A DNA stretch of 64,000 nucleotides from Flammulina velutipes (taxonomy: Eukaryota > Basidiomycota > Agaricomycetes > Agaricales > Physalacriaceae). The stretch covers positions 1,302,001 through 1,366,000 of the forward strand of contig CM022372.1 of NCBI GenBank assembly GCA_011800155.1, read 5' to 3'. Shown one piece after another: positions 1 through 12,569 of the stretch. The notes beneath the pieces are model-generated. The model was not told the DNA's origin. It saw nothing but the letters and a program-made list of their open reading frames with translations, and searched no databases. Position 1 is the first letter of the stretch; each line of letters opens with the position of its first letter. The translations under genes and the position numbers were made by a program.

Positions 1-60
1 ATTGACATCGGTTAGCAGTCGAGGCTGAAGCCACGCGCATCCAAACTGATCCCCGTCCTA

Positions 61-363
61 TTAGGAAACGCGCACACTGAGCTTTCTGACAGACTTAGCA
101 AAGGCGCTATTCAGCCTGACGGAAGTCGCGTCCCAGAAGCAATGATCGACGTCCAACACGTCGCAGACACCATTCTTCACATAGCAGCTTTGCCGAATGA
201 CGTGACGATCCTGGAAATTACAATCATGTACGTGTCTCTTTGAAGATAAACTGATAGCGCTGTCCTCACTAAATAATAGGCCTACGAAAGCACCATATGT
301 TGGACGTGGGTAGTAAGGTAGCGTAGCGCCACAAATGACATACTGTATGTAAACGATCTTCAA
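61..363 (-). CDS. small unrecognised protein, possibly with unplaced introns
   Basis: I do not recognise this gene. The minus-strand frame ends at a TAA at 61-63. Its last ~50 residues look protein-like: two closely spaced cysteines (VCDVLDVDHCFWD) and a regular tail (SVRLNSAFAKSVRKLSVRV). The upstream half is less convincing and contains GTATGT and TTTCCAG sites, so the true gene probably has one or two introns and a different N-terminus. The alternating polar/hydrophobic tail would suit a small beta-rich secreted protein, but that is inference. It could also be a fragment of a longer gene. Confidence 0.3.
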   Translation of the reverse strand: MKIVYIQYVICGATLPYYPRPTYGAFVGLLFSEDSAISLSSKRHVHDCNFQDRHVIRQSCYVKNGVCDVLDVDHCFWDATSVRLNSAFAKSVRKLSVRVS

Positions 364-509
364 ATAACATGTACTTCCATTTCATGCCTACACTGGAAAA
401 ATAATGTGATACACCGCGATGACAATAATAATATAGAAAGTGCATAAGAGATACAGGCTGTCCATGAATGTGACCAAAAAGAACACGACAAGGCGAGAAG
501 AGATTGGGA

Positions 510-3500
510 TCAACTGGAGGAAGAAAGCTTGGATGGTTGGCTCAACCATCCACCAGCCTCCCAGTTGCATCCATGATGATACATATCGGACTGTCGCTGC
601 GCCGGGTTAGTGATACCACTCAAAACGACCGCGAGCCTAGAGAAGTTTATCGGCTTCAGAATCCATCCATCCATTCCGCTATCCGTCAACTTGTCCCTCT
701 GTTGCTCCGCACACGACGCCGACACAGCGAAAATCGGGATCCGTCCATTCAGCAACCCCGACGCACGACATGACGGCCCAGACGCCCGCTCCACTTCCCG
801 AATCTTTCGACTAGCTTCATACCCATCCAGAATGGGCATATTAAGATCCATGAGGATGCAATCAAACTCCCTATCCAGCTTTATATGATCAAGCGCCTCT
901 TGCCCATTCATGGTGTTCACGACGTTGTGGCCACTCGACGATAGTCGCTTGGCAAGTATCTTTTGATTCATGATGTTGTCCTATTCACCGTAAGCTCAGA
1001 TGGTTTCGACTCTCTAGGCTACGATCTCACCTCGACGATCAATATGCGTAGATAGGCTAGATGTGCGGGAGTTGGTGTGTCCGTGATACTTTCGATGTTT
1101 GCGGACTTTTCCAGTATTGTCGTCGAAAGACTGCGTTTCATCCTCGCTGAAGGAACATTCGTATCGAATTCACCAATCTTGACTGGACGAAGGGGGACGC
1201 CAGAATCAGTGACATCGATACCTCCAGACCGCATCGATGCTGCTGGAGAACTAGCCGACGCACGCTCAGGCGGTGCCGGGGATGATGGCACTGGTGACAT
1301 ATGGTTAGAAGAGAGTGCCTCCACTAACGAGTCAATCTCATTGGCCGATTTCTTGCTGTTGAAAGATCGCAATTGGAGGGAAGACCGGGAAGATTGCTTG
1401 GACGATGTTGTGGACACGGAGCGCTCCGCTGGTAACGTCAAAGGAATGAGGAATGAGAATCGGCTTCCTTCATCGACCTTGGAGTCAACACGAAGTTGGC
1501 CCCCTAGCTGTTCCACGATCCGAGCAACGACGGCGAGACCAAGGCCTGCTCGAATAAGTAAAAAGGCAAATCTAAACGATAACTACACTCACCGACGCCG
1601 ACTTCAGCTGTATGCGGCTGCGAGGACTCGACCTGCTCGAATTCGCGGAAGATACTTTCAAGTTTGGACGTTGATATACCACAGCCTGTATCCGCGATGA
1701 CTATTTCTACCGCGATGTGCTCCTCATCTCGAAGCCCTTCTGGTTCTTGAAAAGGCGTGCAGCGAAGTGTGATAGAGCCTGAGGTCGTGTATTTCACTAG
1801 TTCCAGCATCAGTCTATTGCAGCTAGGCTGGCTTCAAGTATATATCTCACATGCATTGGCGGTAAGATTTTGAACCACTGTCTGGATCTTCTTCGAATCC
1901 CCGATGACATTCAATGGAGTGGAAGCTATGTCGAGGTGGAAGTCGATGGACCGTCGTTGAGCCTCGTGTTGGTATGAGCTGACTGCCTCCCGGATACTCT
2001 CTGGAAGGTTGAATGGCTCATTGAAAATAGTCTCATTTCCACTCTCGAGTCGTGTAAGGTCCTGTTGTATCTTCAGTAACCCGTTATTCCAAAGAATACT
2101 TAAGACACACCAAAAGATCATTGATCGTAAAGAGGAGACTCTATGTGACCGCTTCAGTATAAGGGGACGTGGAAGGCGGAGGGATACACACCTTCGAGGC
2201 AGTATGCGATCTACTGAGATTGTCGCGAGTCTCCGTGTCTAGAGGTCCATTTAGAGCCATCTCCAGATAACTAAGAGAAATGTATGTGTTAAAAGATCTT
2301 GTCATCTAAATTGATCACCTACTTGATGATATGGTTCAACGGCGTCCGCACTGCAAACTCGCTTAACTTTTGACATCGAATTGACTGAACACGTACCTTC
2401 ATGACTGGCGTTCGATAACAGAAGAGTTGTGAGTTTCGTCGCTTGCAGAGCATTCTCCTTCTGACGCCACACTTCGATGAACTTCCCGTACACGAGAGCT
2501 AGTACGCCAGCGGTTTCCAACTGCTCATCAGCCCACGCGCGAGAACGCCCCACAACCTTTTCCGTCCAGATCTTGAACGACTTCCTCGGCTCTAGTAACC
2601 CGTTGGCGCCTTGAACTTTGTCAGGCTTTCCAGCCCAGTGAACGTCTTTCAGCTGGCCCTTTCTGAGGAATGCGATAAAATCCTTGCCGCCACTCGATAG
2701 GGGAACGTATAGAAGTCCAGAGACGACTGAAAGGCCTAATTGTACAATATTTTAGGTCAATTCAGGAATGGATACGGCGACTTCGGAGCGCACCAGCCAT
2801 ATTGAGATCTGGATAATCCTTTGTAACCGAATGCGATGCCATGATATGGCTGGATAGAACGTCAGCGAGATCGAATCTGAGGAATAATGTATACAGACTT
2901 GAACTGTTTCAACCGCAAATACTCTGTCATGATCAAAATCTCCTGACTGTGCATATTCGGACCAAGAATTTTGGCCCCGTCACCAATTACAAGGATACCA
3001 AAGTCAGCGTCAAAGAGTCCCAGCAAATCATCCGCGTCTGACACGATGTAGCCGCCCTAGAGCGTGGACGTCAGATTCATTAATACTGGACGAGATCCTG
3101 TGAAACATACTGGATGGTTGTCAGACGCAAGAGTGTTGATCTGGGACCCTGATGAGAGAAAAGAACCTAGTGAGGGTATGTCTACATACCAATTTACGGG
3201 TGTGAAGTCTCTGAGCGTAGCTCAACCGTTCGATATTCCGTGAGATGGACTGACTCAGAAGCTTGAGCATCGCGCGAACAGGGAACGACACACGCATGCC
3301 ACGTGACCCATAACTATGGCAAGTCACTAATCCCCACAGAGTCCCAAATGCCATTATAGACTGTGTCAAGAAGATGAGGCCTGTATCGTTGTATGTCGAA
3401 CGCGAGGCCCACTTACTACAGACATTGATGCTCGCACATTCATGTTACCGAGGTCTGGTCAGAGGCACGATTAATAACAGAGAGCAGCTGCGAGAGAAAC

Positions 3501-5964
3501 GAACATTGAATGTGTATTGGGCTCATAGCTCTGAGGTAACAATGTGTCATATTCAGAGGTTCCTCTAAATCCTCTCTCGATCGCACAACTATCCGAGCGG
3601 TTGGGTGCTCTCGGTCGTATAGCAATCGAACTTTGTCTACAAGAAAGTTTAGATTGAACGTCTATGTAACGAACGCAACTTACTAATAGTGTAGAGGGCC
3701 CGCGCCTACAAAGTTACAAACATTAGCATCCTTGTGGCGAACAACTAACAGCGATTCACTCACCTGCGCAGGTATATCTCCGGCTGGAAAATGTAACCCT
3801 TTGTAGAGATCATGTGTGGCACTCCAATCAACCAGCTCAGCAACCACCTGACCGTTCCAACTCTCGTCGAACTGGTAGATAAGAACCCGGTGGAACTGTG
3901 TCAGGTCCTTGATTACACCGACGATTACCTTCAGGAAAGAATCCAAATCGGGCGCAGCGCCAAGCTGGTCGTTGATTTCAGCCATGACAGCGAAAACGTC
4001 CATCATGCCACCTCCGTGCGCTTTGGGGGAACGGATTCCTCGTCGTCCCTTCAGTGATGCATTGTAGGGAGAAGAAGTTCCAGACTGTGGAGTTGTGGGT
4101 CGCCCACCAGCCATACGTCTTAGACGTTCCAAAGCCATCAACGGCTTGGAGCGAGACGTCGTACTTTCTATGATGTCTTCAGTACTGGGAGCCCGTTCCG
4201 TGGGGGCTTCTTCCTCTCCCGGCACAACACTTCCAATGGCAACACTTGGAGTTGGGGTGTCAGAGGTGTTCGAAGCAATCGTGGATGTTGTATGTTCAGT
4301 TACGAGCGTTTCGTCGGATCCTTCGGTCGAGCTCCCGCCATCGCCATCGACAGCGCGCGAGCTGGAGGGGGACATGGAACCAGAATGCTGCGATACCGGC
4401 GATGATATTGGGGGGTAGAGAGGATTAATGGTGTCACTTTCCAATTCGAACTCCAAGATGAATAAATGTTTATTGCGTTCCAACGTGCTTGCCGGACGAT
4501 GCATGGCGCACCAGCACGTCCAAAGTGGTCGTCCAGATCCTTGGGATGTGGAGGAGTCGGAGGGGTCGGGAAAGCGGCCCCAGCCAGTCAGGCGAAAGGG
4601 GTGGTTGAAATCCTGGTCGCTGTCTGATGTAGGTTCACCAATAGCAGGCTCTGCCAGGAAATCTATGTTGTCCCATAGCAAGGCAGCTTGGTCTTCGGGT
4701 AGGGTATCCGTAAAGCATTCTAGCGAGAAGAGATACCGAGGAGGCAATCCGAGTAGCTCTGTCGAATTCTGTTGGTGGTCAGGCTGGGATATTTGGGTGG
4801 GAGAAAAAGTACAAACTTCAGAGACATGCCGAACGACCAGCACATCGTCTTCTAGTGCAAGAGCAATGAGAACGCCAAAGCCCTGAACGGCACCAGGGGT
4901 GCGTATTGGCTGTAGAAAATGGTGAACAAGGGAAAGCGACGTAAAATGGAGATACAAACTTCATCTTCACATTTTGTCAGGACACCTTCTCTCCCTGTCA
5001 CAACGTGATTGCCATTCTCGTCCTCGATTGCTTGGAAGCGAACAGTAACAAGAGGGGAATCCGACGCTTCAGATGTGTTGTCTGATAGAGAAACAGAATT
5101 CGAAGTTGAATGTACATTTAAATCCATCTGCGATCCCGATGAGGACGAGAACAGGTCTTCTGGGCGTACCAATGGTTGCTGCGGATCGTCATCGAGGGAT
5201 GTTAAGGAATTGTCCGGCGTATAATAGCGCGACATGCCGCTATCATCAGTAGTGTCGACGCTGGAGACTGTCGAGTTTACTGTAGGTGTTATTACGGGGG
5301 CCAAATGGACCAATCCCAGTTCAGCGGGGTTGAACGGTAGCGAGCTGATTGGGTTTTCTGGCAATAAAGCACAGCTGGTAGAATGGAACGCTTCCTGTAC
5401 AACAAGCGGAAGTGGTGGAGGATGACGGGAATTCGGAGGTGGTTCTTCGTCGGCATAGGCAGTTTGTAAGGGTAGTATAGGTTCAGATGAAAATGGGTGG
5501 GGACCAGACGAAGACCCTTCACCCGGAAAGTGTCGAAAATTAGGTGGTCCGTTCAAGGTTGGCAATGATTTATGAATCTTGGGACGGCGCTGTTTGCGTG
5601 TTTTCTGCGGTGTAGATGTGGTCGCGCCTGTTTGGGAATGGCGCATTTCGACATTTACGGTGGGTGACGGTGAGGATGTGTTGGGATCACACGCCGAGTC
5701 CCCTCCTTCCAACATAGTATCGTCTATATGTGTTAGTTATTGTGAATAAAATAACAGTGACCACATACGGGCACGTTCTAGTTCTCCTGTGATCCATCTT
5801 GTGAATTCTGGAGACGGCGGCGCGCTCGACGTCGACTGGGAAGCGCGCGCGGCGTGACCGGCTGGCTGCACGCCGGTGAGCAGCGATTTTACTGGGTATA
5901 CAAACGAAGACGGCATGGGCGAATGATGTGGCGTGTTTATAGATATATCTTCGTCGTTGTTCAT
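510..5964 (-). CDS. fungal phytochrome (hybrid histidine kinase)
   Basis: Red/far-red photoreceptor of the fungal phytochrome family: PAS-GAF-PHY sensor, histidine kinase and C-terminal receiver in one multi-exon gene. A Ser/Pro-rich N-terminal extension of about 300 residues precedes TKCEDE, whose Cys (codon 4969-4971) sits just before PIRTPGAVQGFG, the place where fungal and bacterial phytochromes attach biliverdin. The GAF domain, after splicing at about 3720-3780, gives FPAGDIPAQARALYTI, then MSPIHIQ-YLGNMNVRASMSV across another intron. The kinase H-box is SNASHE-VRTPLNHI, with an intron inside it and the His codon at 2401-2403. DTGCGI and GLGLAVVARIVEQLGG-type ATP-binding boxes follow. 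The receiver has DCILMDLNMPILDG, phospho-Asp codon 846-848. All key residues are present, so it should be active. Start taken at MNNDEDIS; an extra upstream exon cannot be excluded. Confidence 0.93.
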
Positions 5965-7152
5965 GATAATTCGGAAAACGAAATTTCAGCCGACCATGTA
6001 TACAATTCGTGCGATGATGTCATCTATGATGGGCTCCAAAAATAGGAGAGTCCAATTGGATGGACGACATTCCTCGTGACGCGAGTCCGACACAGCTCAT
6101 TATGCGTCATTGACATGAGAAAAATGTGCGAGGCTACACCATCGTCTTCGAGGATTAAACAAGTACTGATCTGGGCAAAATGTGCCTTTTTGTTCATCGT
6201 TTAACTGAACGGTAGACTGCCTTTGCAATCTACTTTAGGAAGGTGTCCCGATAGGGGTTGCGCCACATTGAGACGGCTGAAGCTTCACTCCTTATGTCCT
6301 GGTCAGTTTACAGGCTCTGACATGGAAAGCCCAGCGAGCTTGTAGACATGCCTCATCCTTTCTAAATCCTTTCCCCGAAGCGCGTTGTACCGCCGGTTCA
6401 AATCGGAAGGTTCACTACGGCTCGGAAAGAATTACAGACTAGAGATTATGTATTCAGTTTCCATAAATTGTGTGTATGCAGGATGCGGTAAAGTGATAAT
6501 ACATGTGGCGCGCGGCGAGATGGTAACCTACATATGATCTCAGATCAGTACCAGCCTTATCCTCGTCGAGAAGACACACGATACCTGTGGGTTTCAATAC
6601 ACGCTCCTCAGCATGCTTGGACGCGGACTTTCTGGTACTACTGTATGGATGTATTCCATAGGCATCATGTCGGGCTGTAGTTGCGACTGAACAAGTTATC
6701 AGCACTCCGGTAGACATAATCAGACGAACATACTTGTATAAAGTACAGCTGAGGTATAATCTTGGATAGTTTCCCAGTCTTTGGCCACCGTGCAGTAGCA
6801 CCAGTCAGTACCACCGCCAGGCAGATTATCCTTTTGACCGAAACCATGATGTGTGGGCAAGATGTGGGAGATGTGCAGCATCCAGCTTTTGACATGCTAT
6901 CTTAAAGTTGGGCCGCGTGCGCCTCGGTCTGCCCCGCTGCCCCGAAGAATGGGCCGCAGACGAGTTTTGATTGAAAAAGCGCGAATCCGAGCACCGAGTC
7001 GGAAAACCAATTTAGGCAGTCGACGCCACTAACAGAATAGCAGAATTTACGTGCAATTGGTACTTGGAGTTGAATTCACCCTTTGAAGAAAGTTTGAGAA
7101 TGGAAGGCGTAAATCATTGACACTAACTGTAGGTATTAGAAATAGACCAGTG
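5965..7152. other. intergenic, promoter side of the phytochrome gene
   Basis: No gene that I can support firmly. On the minus strand at about 6846-6450 there is a weak candidate for a tiny secreted protein: it starts MVSVKRIICLAVVLTGATA, which resembles a signal peptide, and is followed by a possible 47-nt GTATGT..CAG intron. The downstream frame is ambiguous and shows no recognisable domain, so I leave it uncalled. The rest should hold the phytochrome promoter and the 3' end of the RBM18-like gene. Confidence 0.4.
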
Positions 7153-8165
7153 CTACGAGTCAACCTCGTTGACCTTTCGCTTGACTATCTTCACGCCCGT
7201 CAATAGTTTTTTCTTCTCCGTTGCCTTGGGCGTTAACGCCATCGGGGTAGCGGGAGGAACTACATGAACCCGATGCAGCCCAGGAAGCGCTGACTTTGCC
7301 GCTCGACGATGTGGATTTTCTTCGGAAAGGGGCTCTGTAAACCTGGGCTTTCTGGGTAGGGAGTCCGGCAACGATATAGGACACGATGATGACGATGCCT
7401 CCATTTGTCGCAGTTTTGCTTCCATTATCGCGATTTTATCTTCCGTTCTGAGAACAAGCCGTCAGCAAGGCGTTAGAAAGAGGTAACGAATCTCACTTGT
7501 CAGCTAATCGTTTTTTGCTTTTCTCCTTCATCAAGCTGAGAGCGGTTGGCCGACCACTTTCCATCAAGGTCCGGCGTCGGACTACGGAGCCGTTAGAGGA
7601 GTGGTCGGTGGGCGCTTGATTTGCGTAAGTAACAATGAGGTTACGGCCTCGGAGAGGCTTTTCATGCGCAGCTGCTATGGCCCTAGTTGCGTCCTAGAAG
7701 CGGCGTTGATCAACACGACGTCTTTTTGGCGGAGGCGCAAACGAAGGGAGTTCGGGAGCTACGGCACCTGTCGATTGAAGTCCAAACAACAGAGCCGAGC
7801 AGTTGGTTGAAGGAGGGGCAAAGATGGAAAAAAAACGATGAGATAGTGTGAAATGGAGAAGAAATCCAACTCACGTCTGCGTTTGAGAATTCGACAAAAG
7901 CGTAGCCTCTTGGTTTTCCTTTTAATGGGCCATTGCGGTGGAAAAGGAAGTCGAGTTTGGAAATTGAACCGAATTTGGAGAAGAGCTGGAGGAGAGCAAA
8001 CCTGCTGTAGGTTTAGCGTAATTCCATGGTGAGAAAACAAACGGACTCGTCGATAGTTGAACCAAGATTTCCAACAAATATTCTTTCCTTGCGCAACTCC
8101 TTGTCTTTTCCTTCGAGCGGAGGCGACGTCGAGGTTGACGGATACGAAAGATGGTCGCTGTTCAT
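7153..8165 (-). CDS. RBM18: RBM18-like RNA-binding protein (single RRM)
   Basis: One RNA-recognition motif near the N-terminus. RNP2 is ERIFVGNLGSTIDE and RNP1 is RGYAFVEF. The segment between them, with FGSISKLDFLFHRNGPLKGKPRG, matches the RBM18 family pattern (FDFLFHKSG..EGQPRGYCFV), which distinguishes it from generic RRM proteins. The end of the RRM (DATRAIAAAHEKPLRGRNLIVTYA) is in a separate exon after an intron of about 200 nt at roughly 7710-7900. A Lys-rich coiled segment and a basic tail ending KRKVNEVDS follow. RBM18 is conserved in eukaryotes but its role is poorly known. The start at 8165 (MNSDHLS) was chosen because it leads straight into the RRM. It diverges from the Spo71-like gene with little or no space between them. 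Confidence 0.85.
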
Positions 8166-8252
8166 GGTAAAGAATGTAACCCTAACCCAGATCATCAACA
8201 ATGCACTTTATCAAATCTGACGTACAAACGCATTTCTTTCTTCAACTACTAC

Positions 8253-11200
8253 ATGGATGCGCGAATTAAACGTGAGCGGACGTTTTCCCAGTCGACGGGC
8301 TACGAATCCATAGTATCTGCCAACAGCGACCTCCGACTTTTCGAAGAGGAATACCATGTTCACCGTCGCTGGTTCATCGGCCCAATGCCTGAAAAGTTGG
8401 TCATTCCTACAGAGGAGGAGGCCACTCGCAAACGAGATATTAGCCATCTCATAAAGGAACATGCACTCAGCTTTTTTCTCCAGCAAGGTGGCAAAATCGA
8501 GGACTGGGGAGAGGACAACGAGCTCTCTACGCGCGAGGAAATGTTGCAGAAGTGGCGAGACAGCGAATGGGCAGACGTTCTTCGCCAAAAATACGTCCCC
8601 AACCAGCCAACACAACAGTGGGTCGGGAACAGCTTCGAAGTCGGGAACTTTGTTGGAGTCAACGTTCTGGCCGCCCAGTCTACGGATGCCGTTATGAGTG
8701 GCGTTTCTAGTCGGAAGGGACTCTCTTCAGTACACCTGCCGCTTTGCTTCGATCCAGATACGGTCCAGAGGTCATCTTTTGGGCTTGCCCAGTCTCCCAC
8801 CCGCGAAACTTTTGTCACTGCTTCCACTTCAGAATCCGTGTTTGTCGATGCGCGCGAATCTATGGACACTCGCCCAAGCACGGTTGTCTCTCCGGACAAC
8901 GTTTACTCTTATTCCGATGAACTCGATGAGCCTAGCACTGACTCTGGCACCCCTCTTATTTCTCCCGAACGACCATCAGTGACCAGTGCCCGCACAGAGG
9001 TCCTCAGGCGTCCCATCATGAAGATGCCGTCGTCCATCGCGAAAAGCGACGGCGCTCTGATGACCAGCGCGAAAGTCAAGGGCAAACAAAGAGTCCACTA
9101 CGAAGACAAAGCTCAACTTAGCCCTATTCCGAGCCCCGTTCCCGCAATACAAGTCCTGGAGAGATCTGGGCACGACGTGGAAGACAGTAGTGCAGGTTCT
9201 ATGACCGTGGATGCTGTACGAGTCGATGAAGGAATAGAATGGGGGGACGTAACCATGAGAGGTACCGCGCGTGTTTTCTCATCTTACGATAACATTGACG
9301 CAAAATAGATAGGATGCTTGTGCGAGTCAGTTACTCAAAATCGGAAGGGATTGGCCTCAATTTTGACGAGTACCGAAACCGGATGACGAGTGGACTTCAG
9401 TATGGAGATTGGTCCGAGTTCATGGTGGCCTGGAGACGGGATCGTCTGGAAATCTATGAGGACTACGTGAGTCGTTTCCTCGCCTTGATTACCGTCGTTT
9501 AACCGGAAATTTCTACAGAGTCTACCCGGCAAGGAGCGCCTCACGCGACATAAGCACCTCGCATTCGTGGTGCCCCTCAAGTCTGGTCGCACTAAACTGT
9601 CGATGTATTCATTCATAGACATGACCTTCTGCATAACATGTCCGCCAACTCCGACGACAGCCAGAAGCCACAATGAATCAAAGATCCGGGGCCTATTCCA
9701 TTCGTCGAAACAGGGCACGAACATATTCGTGTTCAAGGTCAAGACGCGTTCCAGAGCACTTGACTGGATATGGCAGCTGTGGTAAATGAATACTCCAAGC
9801 TCCCTCCACGATATCTTGATCGATTTGCTCGCTGTAGGGTTCATACCGGCGGTCAGCTACCCAAGACGATACAGGTCCGTAATCCGAGCCTCGACACCAA
9901 GGTCAAGATCGACATCCCGAACATCGCCATTTCCACGGTAGACGGGAACAAGATGTTCACTCGCTCCAACATCATTCGCCTGTGTATGGAATCCCTACAT
10001 ACTGTCTCAGATTGGAAAGATGTGGTCGAACGACAAATTCAAGGTGGAAGAGTACTGGAGCTCGCGTGGCGTATAGACACCAATCTCGACTGGATCTGGC
10101 TTGAGGATGACGTTTACAACGAGGAAAGGCCTTGGGCAGTTCTTTGTGGCTTAGCCCTCCAGCAGGTGTGTGGTTCTGACCTATCAGCTTCTTCCGTGTC
10201 CGGGGCCTTTTGCGCCCAACTCATGTTTATGACAGAGCCATCTTGAGATTCGGCTTGGGGACCACTACCCTAGCAAAGTTCCCAACCCAATCAAACCTAA
10301 GGACGACTCTACGCAGGAAGAACGGGATGCAATTGAGCCTTTTGTTACCGAACCGCCAGCTGTTGAGGGATACGTGCAACGCGTGCATCCCAACAACCCA
10401 CAACGGCAGCATCTGTATCTCGCGACATATGACGGGAATCTCTTTGTGATGCCGGCCAACAAGGCCCACCCACCTTCTCCATTTCTTTCAGACGACGATC
10501 AAAGCCCACCCGGTAAGACTGGCCCAAGTTTGCGAGATAGGGAAGTGGCGAGAGGTGCGGCTCAGATATGGGATGCTCTCGGTGTCAATGACTTGCGGAG
10601 CATCGTCCTCGTTCGAAGAGCCGAAACTACTAGCCTTATCCACAAGCATACCGAGTCGCCGACGAGAAAGACCGACGAGGAGTGGTTTAAGACTTGGACA
10701 GCTGGAGTAAACCCAGAATCGAGCGACCACGAGGATGCAGGAGGCGAAGAACATCTTGCAAAAGTGGTTGACAAGACACATGTTCGAATGAGGCGATCGT
10801 TTGAATTGCTTCTTACCAGCGGCCGCGTCATTCGCTTCGAGGTCTGTTCATGTTCCATTCAATTAAGCCGATATTGACAGGCTCTCGTAATCTTAGTGTC
10901 ATTCATCCAAGGTCGTATTAGAGTGGATTGTGCGTCTGCGCGCTTTAGTGGCATATTGGACCATGCGCCATAGGTGTGACGCGAAGGATGAGATGGAAGT
11001 TGCTTCGGCGAGAAGACCTCGTTTAACGCCTAGGCAGCATATTCGTGATCTGGAAGAAGACCTTCCTCCGATGCCGCCACCAGATCCAGCGGCTCCCCTT
11101 CCAGCCTTGTCGAACCTGTACAACTGGTGTGTTCTCCAAGGCTGTAAGTCTATCATACGCGGCGGAAAGGTGCATATGCGCCGAGGATTGCACGGGCAAT

Positions 11201-11700
11201 ACAAGTTCGTATCTGATTTTACTCCTTCGGTCCTTCTGCTAGCGATTTCTCAACGTGTTTTTCCTTTCAGAATGGCGCAAATGTTCTTGATTTCCGGGAG
11301 TCTGGTCATGTTTCGGATTGCACCCGATTTGGCGCTGCACCCTTCGATGAAGAAACGGATTGGGCTGGCAGACGCGTATATTTGTTCAGGTTACTTCGCT
11401 GCACTGGCACTACCGAGGGGCCAGTACGACCCGGAGAAGAACTCTGCGCCGCGACATTATCAAGACGGATTAGAGGCGGACGATCCGGAAGAGGATACCC
11501 TTTTCATGATTTGGTACAGAAAGGAAAGCTCAGAAATTCCTGCGTTGTCGAAGAAACGCAAGTTGGTCGTTTTCCGGACGAGGAGCAAGCTGGAAAGGGA
11601 CACTTGGTGTTGGGCTCTTAACACTGAGATCGAGAGACTGGCAAGGGCACAGAAGGATAAGGAAGCCCGGGTGAGGGACGCTGGTGGGTTGAGGAAGTGA
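8253..11700 (+). CDS. PH-domain protein resembling Spo71/Mug56
   Basis: Large multi-exon protein with an N-terminal RWFIGPMPEKLV block and a central PH-like region (FAFVVPLKSGRTKLSMYSF-type strands, then FVFKVKTRSRALDWIWQLW and LDWIWLED). This arrangement, Spo7_2_N followed by an atypical PH domain (PH_4), is that of yeast Spo71 and fission yeast Mug56. Those act at the prospore membrane in meiosis; in a basidiomycete a role in basidiospore formation is inference only. A second PH-like block near the C-terminus (KKRKLVVFRTRSKLERDTWCWALNTEIERL, about 11550-11640) ends in the usual Trp-containing helix. Splices were checked at about 9260-9310 (MRG to DRMLVRVSYS), 9467-9520, 9782-9840 and 10170-10230. 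A start at 8151 in the same frame would overlap the neighbouring gene, so I prefer MDARIKRER at 8253. Confidence 0.78.
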
Positions 11701-12569
11701 AGATTCTGGTTGATTTGCATATACACGGACTACGGACGAAAGGATAACATATCATTCACATATACCATACTGCATTTTCGTATTTTACTAAAGGTAGATT
11801 TTTGATTAATTATGTGGTCCTAGTGCGCACATTCAATTACATAGGTGGCGTTAGTTATCCCGCTTGAAGGCTCCCTCAAACATGGGCGAGATAGTGTCAA
11901 GCGGCGCCTACAGTGTTGCGCGACATGAACGTGTTAACGTTGAGTGTGTCTGACAGCTCAGGCGGTATAGTGGCGTTTTACGACGCCTTCTGACGGACTC
12001 TGTGTATGGGGCTATCGATAAGTACTAGGTTTCGAACTTAGAATTCAAGGAACTTATCCCCTCCATCAATTACAAATGTCCTGGCATGTCCTTCTCCCCG
12101 GTAGCCTCGTGGCTTCTGAACCACTCCAACGCGCAGGCGAATGCCAGTGGCAGCAATCGCCCCTTCTCAACTTCCTAATGGTCGAATGGAAGATCCTTTC
12201 AATAATCAAACGTCCAACTAAGCGTAACATGTATTGCATTGTATTGGATACGGTAATAATGCCGCGGACTAAATTATAACATGTACAGGAAGCGGGTGCA
12301 AGTTATGGATATCGTGGATACTTGACAAACCGGTGAACATGTACAACAAATGTATACAGGGTAATGGTAAAACACTGAATGAATCGTGGAGTGGGAATAT
12401 GCAACGAGAACAGAGGGGGCACTGGTACGGGGGGAATAGTAGGTACGCATGAGAGTTGGCGCGATAGCGCCAAAATGGTGGAAAACGGGATAACCATGAG
12501 AGTGAGAAATGCAGGATGTTCGTGACAACAGAAAGAGAGATGCAATGACAGAAATAAACTAAGCATGAG
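11701..12569. other. convergent intergenic region
   Basis: This region lies between the 3' ends of the Spo71-like gene (+) and the CENP-B-like gene (-). It contains only short AT-rich frames without domains. It probably holds the two 3' UTRs. Nothing else is seen. Confidence 0.5.

Noticed and set aside
6380..6420. GGTTCAAATC motif resembling a tRNA B box
   Set aside because: No acceptor stem partner or A box at the right distance.
6450..6895. Possible small secreted protein on the minus strand
   Set aside because: Signal-like start, but the downstream exon frame is ambiguous and nothing beyond it is protein-like.
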